From the NCBI RefSeq assembly GCF_021491375.1, contig NZ_JAKEVY010000004.1:372001-436000 (forward strand): 64,000 nucleotides of DNA, read 5' to 3'. The notes below the pieces were generated by a model that ran no database searches, had not been told where the DNA came from, and worked only from the letters and a program-made list of their open reading frames with translations. Of this stretch, positions 8,524 through 18,564 are shown piece after piece. Each line of letters opens with the position of its first letter. Positions within the stretch are counted from its first letter, which is position 1. The position numbers and the translations under genes were made by a program. This DNA is from Flavihumibacter fluminis (GTDB taxonomy: Bacteria > Bacteroidota > Bacteroidia > Chitinophagales > Chitinophagaceae).

Positions 8524-9813
8524 TTATGCTCCTAAACGTTCAGAAATAAGTTGGTCTACATAAAAACGGAGGGCATCGTGACGAATCTGGTCAAGAATAT
8601 CAACCGCAAAAGCATGCAGGAGCAGTGATTTCGCACTTGCTTCTGTTACACCACGGGAGCGGAGATAAAAAAGTCCTTCTTCATCGAGCCTTCCAACCGT
8701 ACAACCATGAGAACATTTCACATCGTCTGCAAAAATCTCCAGCTGTGGTTTGGTATAAACATTCGCATTGTCAGACAAGAGAATGTTTTTGTTCGACTGG
8801 AAGGCATTGATTTTCTGCGCATCCTGCTGAACAAAGATCTTACCATTAAATACGCCGGTAGAGGAACCGTCGAGTATGCCTTTGTAGTATTCATTGCTCA
8901 GGCAATGTGGTTTGGCATTGTCTACGATGGTATGGTTATCAACATGACAGGAATCGGAAGTGAAATACAAACCGAACATGTTGGAATCACAATGTTCTGC
9001 TTCCATCACCATATTCAGGTTATTCCGCACCATCGCACCATTCAGTGAAATGGTAACGGCATGCACATAACTCTTACCTACCTGGCGGAAATGCGTGGTA
9101 CTTACCAGGCTGGAACGATTGCTATCATTCTGAACCTTGTAATATTCTACGCGGGCATCCTGCTCCACCACCACTTCCATTACCTGGTTGGTGAAATGGT
9201 CTGCTACCCCAATGCTACCGTAAGTTTCAACCAGCACCACACCTGCATTGGCAGCAACATGTACCAGTGTTCTCGGTTGTGCAAATACGTTACCAGCGCG
9301 ACCATCGGTAATGTTATAAATATAAACCGGATGCTCAATTTCAGTGGATCGATTCACGCCAATGAATACAGCTCCCACCAGGAAAGATGCATTCAGTGCA
9401 TTGATTCCGTCTTTCAGGTATTTGCCGCTATGCCCCAGGTGTTTACTTACAATCTGCGCATACTCACCCTTTGCAGCTTCTTCCAGGGGTAACACTACCA
9501 GTCCGGCTGACCGAACCGTAGATGCTGCTGCATTGTATACCCCATTGATGAATACCAATTCGTTCGCCGTTTCATATTCAGGCAAACGAAAAGCCTGCCA
9601 GGCTGCATCCGCATTGGAATGATCAACACCTAACTGGTAGGGCTGATTAAACAGCTGACTGATCCGGGTATATTTCCATTCTTCGTGTTTCACGGCAGGT
9701 ACACCCAACTGGTCAAAAGCTGCCAATGCAGCAGCGCGTACGGGCTGCAGGGCATCCTGTGTAGCAGCTCCCAGTTGTTGTGCTTTATCTTTTATCGTAG
9801 TTATCGTACTCAT
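8524..9813 (-). CDS. sufD: SufD, Fe-S cluster scaffold subunit
   Basis: This 429-residue protein has the SufB/SufD beta-helix core near its C-terminal half, including KCSHGCTVGRLDEEGLFYL read as C-S-H-G-C-T-V, and the RSRG...A terminal helix region (FYLRSRGVTEASAKSLLLH). SufD forms the scaffold complex with SufB and SufC2. The N-terminal part is variable, as is normal for the family. Its ATG overlaps the sufC stop by four bases, indicating translational coupling. The position between sufC and sufS supports the SufD rather than SufB assignment. Confidence 0.95.
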   Translation of the reverse strand: MSTITTIKDKAQQLGAATQDALQPVRAAALAAFDQLGVPAVKHEEWKYTRISQLFNQPYQLGVDHSNADAAWQAFRLPEYETANELVFINGVYNAAASTVRSAGLVVLPLEEAAKGEYAQIVSKHLGHSGKYLKDGINALNASFLVGAVFIGVNRSTEIEHPVYIYNITDGRAGNVFAQPRTLVHVAANAGVVLVETYGSIGVADHFTNQVMEVVVEQDARVEYYKVQNDSNRSSLVSTTHFRQVGKSYVHAVTISLNGAMVRNNLNMVMEAEHCDSNMFGLYFTSDSCHVDNHTIVDNAKPHCLSNEYYKGILDGSSTGVFNGKIFVQQDAQKINAFQSNKNILLSDNANVYTKPQLEIFADDVKCSHGCTVGRLDEEGLFYLRSRGVTEASAKSLLLHAFAVDILDQIRHDALRFYVDQLISERLGA

Positions 9814-10565
9814 GCAATATTCATCTCATTTTTAAGAAAACTATAGCCTGTCTCTTCCAGTTCCAGTGCAAGCTCTTTACCACCGGATTTTACAATACGT
9901 CCATTGTACAGTACATGCACAAAATCAGGCACGATATAATCCAGCAGTCGCTGGTAGTGTGTAATTACAAGTGTTGCATTTTCCTTGCTGCGGATGGCAT
10001 TTACGCCGGCTGCAGCAATACGGATGGCATCGATATCCAGACCTGAATCCGTTTCATCCAGAATAGCCAGTTTGGGTTCGAGCATCGCCATCTGGAATAC
10101 TTCGTTGCGCTTTTTCTCACCACCTGAGAACCCTTCATTCAGGGAACGGGTGAGCAGGTTTTTATCAATATTTACCAGGCTCATTTTTTCCTTCATGAGC
10201 TTCAGGAATTCTGCAGCATCCAGTGCTTCCTGGCCACGGTATTTGCGAACTTCATTCACCGCTGTTTTCATGAAGTTGATGGTGCTTAATCCTGGAATTT
10301 CTACCGGGTACTGAAAAGCAAGGAACAGTCCTTCTCCAGCTCTGGCTTCCGGAGCCAGCTCCAGCAGATCCTTACCCAGGAACTCCACAGAACCACCGGT
10401 TACTTCATAATCTTCTCTTCCCGCCAGCACGGATGCAAGGGTACTTTTGCCGGAACCGTTGGGTCCCATGATGGCGTGTACTTCACCCGGACGAATCGTA
10501 AGATTAATACCCTTAAGAATTTCTTTTCCTTCAATACCTGCGTGTAGATCCTTTATCTGTAACAT
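9810..10565 (-). CDS. sufC: SufC, ABC-type ATPase of the Fe-S scaffold
   Basis: This 251-residue ATPase has a Walker A motif GPNGSGKST at about residues 34-42, a signature FSGGEKKRNE, and a Walker B region LAILDETDSGLDIDA. The last two are diagnostic of SufC among ABC ATPases. It energises the SufBCD scaffold in the cytoplasm and is not a transporter. It is encoded 30 bases after sufB and overlaps sufD by four bases. Confidence 0.97.
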   Translation of the reverse strand: MLQIKDLHAGIEGKEILKGINLTIRPGEVHAIMGPNGSGKSTLASVLAGREDYEVTGGSVEFLGKDLLELAPEARAGEGLFLAFQYPVEIPGLSTINFMKTAVNEVRKYRGQEALDAAEFLKLMKEKMSLVNIDKNLLTRSLNEGFSGGEKKRNEVFQMAMLEPKLAILDETDSGLDIDAIRIAAAGVNAIRSKENATLVITHYQRLLDYIVPDFVHVLYNGRIVKSGGKELALELEETGYSFLKNEMNIA

Positions 10566-10595
10566 ATTGTGTTATTTCAAATTTGATGATTAGGT

Positions 10596-12041
10596 TTAAC
10601 CAACACTTCCTTCGAGGGTGATGGCCAGTAATTTTTGTGCTTCCACTGCAAACTCCATCGGCAATTGATTCATAACTTCTTTCGCGAAGCCATTTACAAT
10701 CAGGGCCACAGCAGTTTCTGTATCAATACCCCGCTGGTTACAATAGAAGATCTGGTCCTCTCCGATTTTGGAAGTGGTAGCTTCGTGTTCAACCTGGGCT
10801 GTATTGTTTTTAACCTCTATATAAGGGAAGGTATGAGCACCACAGCGATCTCCCAACAACAGGGAATCACACTGTGAGAAGTTCCGGGCATTGGTTGCAT
10901 TTTTAGCCACACTTACCAATCCGCGGTAACTATTATGGCTAACTCCTGCAGATATACCTTTGGATACAATCCGGCTGCGGGTATTTTTTCCCAGGTGGAT
11001 CATCTTGGTTCCGGTATCAGCCTGCTGGTGGTGGTTGGTTACCGCCACGCTGTAAAACTCACCTACGGAGTGATCACCTTTCAGAATACAGCTGGGATAT
11101 TTCCAGGTTACTGCTGATCCGGTTTCTACCTGGGTCCAGGAGATTTTTGAATGAACGCCGGCACAGATACCCCTTTTGGTTACAAAATTGTAAATCCCGC
11201 CTTTCCCTTCTTTATCACCGGGATACCAGTTTTGTACAGTTGAATATTTGATTTCAGCATGATCCATCGCAATCAGTTCCACCACCGCTGCGTGCAACTG
11301 ATTCTCATCGCGCATGGGAGCTGTACAACCTTCCAGGTAGGAAACATAACTGCCTTCTTCCGCAACAATCAGGGTGCGTTCAAACTGACCGGTATTCTGG
11401 GCATTGATCCGGAAATAAGTAGAGAGTTCCATCGGGCAACGCACTCCTTTGGGTATATAACAGAAAGAACCATCTGTAAATACTGCTGAGTTCAGGGCTG
11501 AATAGAAGTTATCCGTCATGGGCACTACCGAACCGATATATTTTTTAACCAGTTCAGGGTGCTCCTGGATAGCTTCACTCATGGAACAGAAAATAATTCC
11601 TAATTCTCCCAATTGCTCCCGAAAAGTGGTAGCAACTGAAACCGAGTCAATCACCGCATCCACAGCTACTCCACTGAGGCGCTTCTGCTCATCCAGGGAG
11701 ATACCCAGCTTTTCGAAAGTCCGGCGTAATTCCGGATCAATCTCATCCAGGCTGTTTAATTTTTTGGTTTGCTTGGGGGCAGAATAATAGATAATATCCT
11801 GGAAATCAACAGGTGGATACTTGATATTCGCCCACTCAGGAACCTCCATTTTCAACCAGTGGCGATAGGCTTTCAAGCGCCATTCCAGCATCCACTCGGG
11901 CTCATTTTTCTTTCCGGAAATAAACCGGATGATGTCTTCATTCAGTCCTTTCGGCGCCTGGTCGGCATCCAGATCGCTGGTGAATCCATATTTGTAATCA
12001 CTGGTAATCTGTTGTTCAATAGTGCTTAATCCGTCGTTCAT
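10596..12041 (-). CDS. sufB: SufB, Fe-S cluster scaffold subunit
   Basis: This 481-residue protein is the first gene of the suf operon. It shows the SufB hallmarks: an N-terminal region ending in [17 protein letters not shown], the core [20 protein letters not shown], and the C-terminal part with [15 protein letters not shown] and [14 protein letters not shown]. SufB holds the nascent cluster and receives sulfur from SufE. The promoter and palindrome upstream (12076-12113) lie 35-72 bases before the start codon. Full length for the family. Confidence 0.97.
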   Translation of the reverse strand: MNDGLSTIEQQITSDYKYGFTSDLDADQAPKGLNEDIIRFISGKKNEPEWMLEWRLKAYRHWLKMEVPEWANIKYPPVDFQDIIYYSAPKQTKKLNSLDEIDPELRRTFEKLGISLDEQKRLSGVAVDAVIDSVSVATTFREQLGELGIIFCSMSEAIQEHPELVKKYIGSVVPMTDNFYSALNSAVFTDGSFCYIPKGVRCPMELSTYFRINAQNTGQFERTLIVAEEGSYVSYLEGCTAPMRDENQLHAAVVELIAMDHAEIKYSTVQNWYPGDKEGKGGIYNFVTKRGICAGVHSKISWTQVETGSAVTWKYPSCILKGDHSVGEFYSVAVTNHHQQADTGTKMIHLGKNTRSRIVSKGISAGVSHNSYRGLVSVAKNATNARNFSQCDSLLLGDRCGAHTFPYIEVKNNTAQVEHEATTSKIGEDQIFYCNQRGIDTETAVALIVNGFAKEVMNQLPMEFAVEAQKLLAITLEGSVG

Positions 12042-12075
12042 ACTGCAAAATCTATTCAGTTGCTAAAATTGGCCA

Positions 12076-12083
12076 CAAAGGTA
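12076..12083 (-). promoter_or_regulatory. Probable -7 promoter box of the suf operon
   Basis: Read on the minus strand this is TACCTTTG, which fits the TAnnTTTG box of Bacteroidota sigma-ABfr promoters. It lies 35 bases before the sufB start. A TTTG is present further upstream but only 13 bases away, shorter than the usual 17-23, so the -33 element is not clear. Confidence 0.55.
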
Positions 12084-12087
12084 AGAT

Positions 12088-12113
12088 CTATTTATACAAA
12101 AGAGTATAAATAG
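12088..12113. promoter_or_regulatory. Perfect palindrome in the suf promoter, candidate Rrf2 operator
   Basis: The arms CTATTTATAC and GTATAAATAG are perfectly complementary over 10 bases and are separated by six bases (AAAAGA). The element lies directly upstream of the TACCTTTG box, between where the two promoter elements should be, so a dimer bound here would block RNA polymerase. Rrf2 proteins bind AT-rich dyads of about this size, and the operon's own last gene encodes an Rrf2 protein. Binding is inference. Confidence 0.6.
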
Positions 12114-12267
12114 TCAGAAAAACTATAACAGTGGTTCTTTTGAAATGTTTACAGGTACCTGAAAACCCTTAGGAAATAGTTCGTAATTAATCGAAAATGC
12201 TACAAAACCGGGTATTTCACACCACCAGGAGACGAGTCAGCGTTAATTTGTGTACCACTTACATAAA

Positions 12268-13812
12268 ATGAAACGTTACCCGGTTACCCTGCCTGTTTTG
12301 ATTGGTTCCATCCTTTTAATGGTAGCCGGACTCTTCTTTTTTCTCAGAAATTATCTTAACCACCAGCAGGTAAACAAGGAAATAGCACTCATTAGAGCCG
12401 CCAATACGGAACTACGCAAGGCAAACCTGGAGCACTTACTGGAGCTGGCGCCAACTGCTGATTCTACCCAACAAATTCCAATCACAGAGCTAAGGGTCAT
12501 TCAGAACCGGGCTTCCAACCAATTGGAAAATGACCGCAGATTGACCAACCTGGAAAAAATTGACCAGACTTATATCTTAATCAACCGGTTTGGCATAGCG
12601 ATGTTAGCCTGCTCTGTACTTTTCCTGATTGTCTTTAATATCCTGCAATTCAAAAGGCGGTATAAACTAAGCAAACTACAGGAGCAGGATCGGCAGACCA
12701 TGCAATTATTGAGAGAAACCCTTCGGGATAAAAGCCTGGTACAGGAAGACCTGATCCGTGAAAAAGACCGGCTGAATTTTGTGCTGGAAGGAACCAATGC
12801 CGCCACCTGGGAATGGAATATTCAAAACGGACAACTAACCTATAATGAAACCTGGGCAACCCTGATTGGCTATACCCTGGATGAAATTCAACCCATCGAT
12901 CAGTCAACCCTTTCCCGGTTTGCCCATCCGGAAGACATGGTAGAAGTCAATAAAAAAGTCAGTGAATGCCTGCGGGATCATTCCCAGTTTTATGAAGCTA
13001 CCTATCGGATGAGGCACAAAAATGGTCATTGGGTCTGGATTCTGGACCGGGGCAAAGTTGTAAAGTCGTCTGAAGAAGGGGATCCATTATTGATGTTTGG
13101 TACCCATGTAGACATTACGCATCTGAAAGAAACCAACGAAGAACTGACCCGCTTTGCTTCAGTAGCCTCTCATGAAATGCGTGAACCGCTCAGGATGATC
13201 AGTAGTTTCATGCGACTGTTGGATAAAAACTACAGTGAGCAACTGGATAAAAAAGCCCGCCAATATATCCATTACGCAATGGATGGTGCAGAGCGTATGT
13301 CAGCAATGATCCAGGAGTTGCTGGCCTTTGCGCATGCAGGTGGTGTGCAGGGAGGAAAACCTGAATGGATAGATTGCAACAAGTTGTTACAGGATATTAA
13401 AGAGTTGCTTCATGGTCAACTCGAAGAGCAACAGGCCGACCTGCAAATTGGTATGCTTCCAACCATACAGGCAAGAAAGACACCACTGAAACTGGTATTT
13501 CAAAACCTGATCGGCAATGCTTTGAAATACCAGTCAACAGGAAACCGGCCCATTATCGAAATCAAGGCATCAGATGAACAAACGCATTGGCAGTTTTCGG
13601 TTAAGGATAACGGTATTGGTATTGCCCCCGAAAACAGGGAAGCAGTTTTTCAGTTATTCAAACGACTTCATACCAAACATGAATACAGTGGTTCAGGAAT
13701 GGGGCTCGCTACCTGTAAACGCATCATCGAACAACACGGGGGAAAAATCTGGATTGAGAGCAGTGAGAATAAGGGAACAATACTTACATTTACTATTCTC
13801 AAAACCGCCTGA
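12268..13812 (+). CDS. Membrane-bound PAS sensor histidine kinase
   Basis: I place the start at the ATG at 12268; a GTG six codons upstream is also in frame. The protein has about 514 residues. Two membrane segments (about 9-26 and 106-126) bracket a roughly 80-residue extracytoplasmic region of helical, CHASE3-like character. A coiled coil and one PAS/PAC domain follow (about 172-290), then a HisKA domain with His302 in ASHEMREPLRM and an ATPase domain (N box FQNLIGNALKYQ, G1 KDNGIGIAPE, G2 GSGMGLATCKRI). The C-terminal half is paralogous to the kinase at 1485. A cognate receiver starts five bases after the stop. Confidence 0.92.
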   Translation: MKRYPVTLPVLIGSILLMVAGLFFFLRNYLNHQQVNKEIALIRAANTELRKANLEHLLELAPTADSTQQIPITELRVIQNRASNQLENDRRLTNLEKIDQTYILINRFGIAMLACSVLFLIVFNILQFKRRYKLSKLQEQDRQTMQLLRETLRDKSLVQEDLIREKDRLNFVLEGTNAATWEWNIQNGQLTYNETWATLIGYTLDEIQPIDQSTLSRFAHPEDMVEVNKKVSECLRDHSQFYEATYRMRHKNGHWVWILDRGKVVKSSEEGDPLLMFGTHVDITHLKETNEELTRFASVASHEMREPLRMISSFMRLLDKNYSEQLDKKARQYIHYAMDGAERMSAMIQELLAFAHAGGVQGGKPEWIDCNKLLQDIKELLHGQLEEQQADLQIGMLPTIQARKTPLKLVFQNLIGNALKYQSTGNRPIIEIKASDEQTHWQFSVKDNGIGIAPENREAVFQLFKRLHTKHEYSGSGMGLATCKRIIEQHGGKIWIESSENKGTILTFTILKTA

Positions 13813-13817
13813 TTCCG

Positions 13818-14243
13818 ATGAAATCAATTCATGTATTGCTCGTTGAAGACAACGAAGGGGATATACTTTTAACCAGAGAAGCACTCGAAGAAGGAAAACT
13901 GGTCAACCAGATCAGCATTGCCAGAGATGGAAAAGAAGCCATTGATTTCCTCGAAAAAAAAGCCCCGTTTCAAGCGACCATGCTCCCTGATCTGATCCTG
14001 CTGGATGTCAACCTGCCGAAAAAAAACGGACATGAAGTACTGCATTTTATTAAAACAGCTGAAGCATATAAGCATATACCGGTTATCATGCTGACTACTT
14101 CCTCTTCCTTCAAAGACATCAACAGTTCCTACCTGAATCACGCCAATTGTTATATCACCAAGCCGGTGGAAGTAGAGGAGTTTTTCAGAGTTGTAGTCCA
14201 GCTGGAAAATTTCTGGTTCAATATTGTAAAACTCCCCTCCTAA
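13818..14243 (+). CDS. Single-domain response regulator (Rcp1-like)
   Basis: This 141-residue receiver has VLLVEDNEGD at the start, the phosphoacceptor D63 in LLDVNLPKKNG, MLTTSSS, and the conserved Lys in CYITKPVEV. It has no output domain. It lies five bases after the kinase at 12268 and is almost certainly its partner. It is closely similar to the receiver at 3782-4210, and the two kinase/receiver pairs seem to derive from one duplication. It converges on the DUF3857 gene with nine bases between the stops. Confidence 0.93.
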   Translation: MKSIHVLLVEDNEGDILLTREALEEGKLVNQISIARDGKEAIDFLEKKAPFQATMLPDLILLDVNLPKKNGHEVLHFIKTAEAYKHIPVIMLTTSSSFKDINSSYLNHANCYITKPVEVEEFFRVVVQLENFWFNIVKLPS

Positions 14244-14252
14244 CAATCAGGA

Positions 14253-16565
14253 TCAGGGCTTGGCAAGAATAAGCCTGGTTTCAGACAACGCATAACTCGC
14301 ATCCAGCAATTCCAGCAACTGTGCCCATTGTGTAGGTTTCAGGTGCCGCAGGTTATACTTTTTCGTAATGCTCAGATGCACCTGGTTATTTTCAATTGCG
14401 CCAATTGTAACCAGACTGCCCGCCTCATTTTCCACCACTTTGGAAAGATTCTCCAATCCTTTTACCACATATCCTTCCGGAATGGCCATCACTATTTTCC
14501 AGTGGTATTTGGCCGGATAACCGATATCAACCGGCAACTGACGATTGCGCTCTTTTTTCTCCACTTTTTGCTGCTGCCCCATTAATGCCGGGAGAGAAAT
14601 AACTAGATCTTCTCCTGCATGCGCAGTCATTTCCGAAAGTTCAAACTCCTCCACATAACGAATGCCTGGTTTTTTCAGATTGCGGCCATCGTTCACAATC
14701 CGGAACGATTTATAGTTGTTCACTTTATGACCATATAAACTTTCCGCCAATTCCTTCATGAAATCCGGCTTTTCTTTTTTCCATTTTGTTTTAGCCTCCT
14801 GGAATTGTTCGATCATTTTTTCCTGTTCAGTTGCACTGAGCACATCCCAGGGACCATCACCACCATAGTTCCGGTAGTCCTGTTCCATATAAGGCGTAAG
14901 TGCCAGCAACTCATCAATCGCACGCAATTTTACAAGTCCTGCAGCTTCGGCTTCTTTTTTTATTACAAAGCCGGATTTGTCTTCGTTCAAAGCAACTGCC
15001 AGTAAAATTTTATAGGTATTTACAGATGTGTCTGCAATGGGCAGATCGATACTATCCATTTTCTGATCTGTCTCCTTGCTGCTGAACTGAACGGCGCGAT
15101 TACCAGCCAGATAAGCTGGCATCTCATCCGGATTGAGGTGATCATCCGGATTTACATAATAGGTATCCTTGTATTTTACTACCCAGGCCAGTTCCTGGTT
15201 GAAGGATATTTTATCAATAGCAGTTCTGCTGTTTACGGTGGTTGCAATAATCTGGTGATCGATACCCCGCCTGGTCAGCAGAGAAGAAAACACTTTAGCA
15301 AATCCATAGTCGTTCCAGTTGTTATACATGGTGATGGAGCGAATGGAATAATAGGCTTTATTCACATAATCCTTTTCAGATCCATCATAGGCGCCTCGCT
15401 TACGCAACAACCGGTACAATTCATCCACGGTTGACTTAAGAGGTGCCGGCAATCCGCGCGTATACTCACCCGACTCCTGAATTTTTGCCGGAGCAAACCA
15501 CATCTGCCGGGCTTTCCCTGCAAAATCTTCCTGCGTGATATCCGTTTTGGATGAAGCATCATCCGGAATCCAGATAAAATTCTTGCCGGAATTGCGGGCG
15601 TAAATCACCTGGAATTTAAGAGAAGGCATTTCCAGGTATTCATTGACGAATCGGGTATCTGTTCTTTTATCACGCGACTGATCCACCCATTTATATACTT
15701 TTCTTCCTGATTCCTGTGACACGGAAAAATCCGGAGCCCCTTTCAGGTTCTTATAACCGAGGTAATAATTCTGATCCTGGGTAATAATCTCCAATGCCTG
15801 CCTTGCAACCGGCAATTCCCTGTTACAGAGATAATAAACCGGATCAAACTCCTTGTAGTTAGGATTATGACTGAACGACCGGGTATTCAAATGTCGGAAA
15901 GCATATTCAATGATATCTCCTTCCTGCAAATCCGGTACAGCAATCTTATAATAATCCGGGCGATAGGTTGAGCTAAACCGTGCATCTGTATATCCCCTGA
16001 ATATGCCCGGCGTACTGGTTGGGTCAGCCAATTCAATGGCGTCTGATAAATCAAGTGGCTGTACTGTTCCGTCGCGCTTGATCACTCTCGCTTCAAATGC
16101 ATCCGAATCCATAAACAACCTGAAATACAGTACGGCATATTGTTCTACAGCAAACTTATCGCGAAGCAGAATTTTCCGTCGCTCTGTTTCTTCTACCAGC
16201 ATGCGTGTATCATTTCTTGCATTGGCCCAGTAGATGGAAGACCCCATGGTTGGAAGAGCAAAGAGAGCACCCCAGAGGTTCCTGCCAATTCGCTTACCCA
16301 CGCTCAATCCTTTTTTATCAAAATCAAAGCTGGTTTTCTGGCATAAAATAACACCACTTTCATCCGGCCACTGACTGGAGGTATTTTCTTTAAAATCGGT
16401 ATCTGTATCAAGAAGCAATGGACTTGCTTTTGCATTTTTCTTTAATAGTTCAAGCTCCTTACTCCCGATTCGTTGTTGAGCAAAAGCGCTACCGGCAGTT
16501 CCAGTTACCAAAAGGAAGGCTGCCATCAAGATGGTTGTTCTCATGAAAGATTTCTTAAAAATCAT
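14253..16565 (-). CDS. DUF3857/transglutaminase-like exported protein, probably without catalytic Cys
   Basis: This 770-residue protein has an N-terminal signal peptide ending near AFAQQ, then a DUF3857 domain (about 100-330) and a transglutaminase-like fold (about 370-520), with a C-terminal beta-rich part. In the sister protein encoded just upstream, the transglutaminase Cys sits in YGDCKGM. Here the aligned segment reads YGFAKVF, and the His segment is also changed, so the domain looks inactive. Its start overlaps the stop of the sister gene by one base (TAATG), so the two are co-translated. The function of DUF3857 pairs in Bacteroidota is not established; periplasmic or outer-membrane location is likely. 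Confidence 0.82.
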   Translation of the reverse strand: MIFKKSFMRTTILMAAFLLVTGTAGSAFAQQRIGSKELELLKKNAKASPLLLDTDTDFKENTSSQWPDESGVILCQKTSFDFDKKGLSVGKRIGRNLWGALFALPTMGSSIYWANARNDTRMLVEETERRKILLRDKFAVEQYAVLYFRLFMDSDAFEARVIKRDGTVQPLDLSDAIELADPTSTPGIFRGYTDARFSSTYRPDYYKIAVPDLQEGDIIEYAFRHLNTRSFSHNPNYKEFDPVYYLCNRELPVARQALEIITQDQNYYLGYKNLKGAPDFSVSQESGRKVYKWVDQSRDKRTDTRFVNEYLEMPSLKFQVIYARNSGKNFIWIPDDASSKTDITQEDFAGKARQMWFAPAKIQESGEYTRGLPAPLKSTVDELYRLLRKRGAYDGSEKDYVNKAYYSIRSITMYNNWNDYGFAKVFSSLLTRRGIDHQIIATTVNSRTAIDKISFNQELAWVVKYKDTYYVNPDDHLNPDEMPAYLAGNRAVQFSSKETDQKMDSIDLPIADTSVNTYKILLAVALNEDKSGFVIKKEAEAAGLVKLRAIDELLALTPYMEQDYRNYGGDGPWDVLSATEQEKMIEQFQEAKTKWKKEKPDFMKELAESLYGHKVNNYKSFRIVNDGRNLKKPGIRYVEEFELSEMTAHAGEDLVISLPALMGQQQKVEKKERNRQLPVDIGYPAKYHWKIVMAIPEGYVVKGLENLSKVVENEAGSLVTIGAIENNQVHLSITKKYNLRHLKPTQWAQLLELLDASYALSETRLILAKP

Positions 16566-18502
16566 TAAAGCTGGAGACTAATCGTTGTACGGTTAAAATC
16601 ACGAATCTTTTGAAGGAAGGCTTTCCATTCAGTAAACTGTGCAGGTTGAATAACCGGAGCCTCTAATTTCATTTGCTTGGTGAGTATGAGTTGATTTTTT
16701 TCCTGCTGGTAAACCGCTTTCATACTGTTTCCCGCAAAACTTGTTTCGAAAACGGGAGGCAAAGATTTCACCTTTGCCGTTGCAGGTAGTTCCAACCGGA
16801 TGGTGTCCGTCGCATACAGCACGTGATCCAGGTCAATAGGCGTTTTTCTTTTTTCATCCGGCGAAAAACTGGCAAAGCTGGCCGGATAAAAATCAATACT
16901 TGTATAACAGTCTTTATCTACGATTGTAACCCGGTTGGCTATCTCTACATCTCCCTCCAGCACCAATGGAATATCCCGATTGCTGAAATCAGAGGTCTTT
17001 ACATTGGTCACATCTGCACCACTGTTATTGAGTTCGATCAGGGTAGTTATAAACTCTTTTCTTTTATTGGAAGGAATGGCATTGTAGATATAGTGAAAGA
17101 AGTTTTTAGCCTCACCCGTAAATGTCAGCTTAACATGGCCTGTTATTTTGTTTCCATTTAGTTTCAGGCTGGCAGCGGTTGCCATTGTATTATCCTCCGG
17201 TTTTGCCTGTGGAACCATTTCAATTTTGTACTGATCTCCATGCTCAACCAATACCGATTTACCCTGGATGCGATAGGCATTCACACCCAGCGGTGCATAC
17301 TTTTCCGTGCCATCCAGAAAATAGGTCTTGCCGCCATGATACAACACAGATATCGCATGATTGTCTACACATAGTGAAAGCACTTCCTTTCTGTCGTAGG
17401 GGATCTCACGGGTACCAATCCACGCAAAATGAGCATCAAAACCGGCGAGCTTCAGCATTTCAGTCAGCAGGTTTGCCATCCCTTTACAGTCGCCATACTT
17501 ATTTTTGAAAACATCCTGAACCGTATGGGGAATAAACCCTGAATAGCCTTCTTCAAACGCGATGTATTTGATATTATCCTGTACCCAGTAATACAGGGCC
17601 CTGATTTTTTCTTCGTCCGATTTTTTGCCCTGTACTTCTTTATCTACAATTGCTTTAATTGTAGCTGTTTCATTTTTTGCTTTTTTATACAGCAGGTTAT
17701 ACCATCCATACATGTCGTCCATCGTATTAAAGACAGCATGTGTTTTGTTATCCGATTTAAAGGTTTTGATAGATACGATCACATGGGGCAGGTAGAAAGG
17801 TCGGGCCAGTGCAGCCGGCTCCTGTTTAACCGGACCCAGATTCTGTGCCGTATAGGTATAAATGGTAAGATCTCCTTCTTTACGTTTTGATTTTTTGATC
17901 TTATACACCGGATCAAAATTTTTTTCAATGAGTTCGAGTTGCAGCCAGGAGGGCACTGCCAGTTCAATGCTATGTTCCTTCACCGGCTGGGAACTATGGA
18001 AAAATAGCCGGGTCAGGTATCTTGCATCTGCATATTGATAGTTGTAGAGGAAACGGCAACGCTGCCCGGATTCGGTTGCCTCCATACCATAGAAGAGTCC
18101 ATAATTATCATCAAAGAAGATGGCATCATCAGTAAGGGAGATTTTTCTTGGCGGATATTTCTGACTGCGAAATTTGTTTTTATAAAAAACCTCGAAATCA
18201 TAGTCGCGCAGTTGCACAAAGTTGTTGTACGGAAGCAAATGCCCCATAAATACATTGGAGCCGATGGAGACCATATCAATCGAGCCTTTTTCATTGGCTA
18301 CCACAACAGGCATTCCATCCAGTCCTTTACCTGTACTGAAACTGATTTGTTTTACCGCGAGGTGGGTGCCATATTCAGCCTCCTTGTCAATTTTTTTGAG
18401 GGCAGTAGCCTGGCTGGTTCCTTCGCCATCGGCAGACTGATTTTGGGCAAAGAGCAGAGTCGATAGGAATAGGTGCACTAATACGAGCGCCGTTTTTTTC
18501 AT
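16565..18502 (-). CDS. DUF3857/transglutaminase-like exported protein
   Basis: This 645-residue protein has a signal peptide (LVLVHLFLSTLLFAQNQ), a DUF3857 domain (about 60-260) and a transglutaminase-like domain (about 270-400). The Cys-His-Asp triad is visible as YGDCKGM, CVDNHAIS and FLDGTEKY, so it could act as a protein or peptide cross-linking, amidase or protease-like enzyme. A beta-rich C-terminal domain follows. It is the upstream member of a pair with the gene at 14253-16565, whose domain has lost these residues. It begins 62 bases after the esterase gene, so it may be a separate unit. Confidence 0.85.
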   Translation of the reverse strand: MKKTALVLVHLFLSTLLFAQNQSADGEGTSQATALKKIDKEAEYGTHLAVKQISFSTGKGLDGMPVVVANEKGSIDMVSIGSNVFMGHLLPYNNFVQLRDYDFEVFYKNKFRSQKYPPRKISLTDDAIFFDDNYGLFYGMEATESGQRCRFLYNYQYADARYLTRLFFHSSQPVKEHSIELAVPSWLQLELIEKNFDPVYKIKKSKRKEGDLTIYTYTAQNLGPVKQEPAALARPFYLPHVIVSIKTFKSDNKTHAVFNTMDDMYGWYNLLYKKAKNETATIKAIVDKEVQGKKSDEEKIRALYYWVQDNIKYIAFEEGYSGFIPHTVQDVFKNKYGDCKGMANLLTEMLKLAGFDAHFAWIGTREIPYDRKEVLSLCVDNHAISVLYHGGKTYFLDGTEKYAPLGVNAYRIQGKSVLVEHGDQYKIEMVPQAKPEDNTMATAASLKLNGNKITGHVKLTFTGEAKNFFHYIYNAIPSNKRKEFITTLIELNNSGADVTNVKTSDFSNRDIPLVLEGDVEIANRVTIVDKDCYTSIDFYPASFASFSPDEKRKTPIDLDHVLYATDTIRLELPATAKVKSLPPVFETSFAGNSMKAVYQQEKNQLILTKQMKLEAPVIQPAQFTEWKAFLQKIRDFNRTTISLQL

Positions 18503-18564
18503 GAAGACGGTTTAGGTTCAGCCGCCAAGATAATAGGAAAATCGGGAATTAAAAATTGCCGGAA

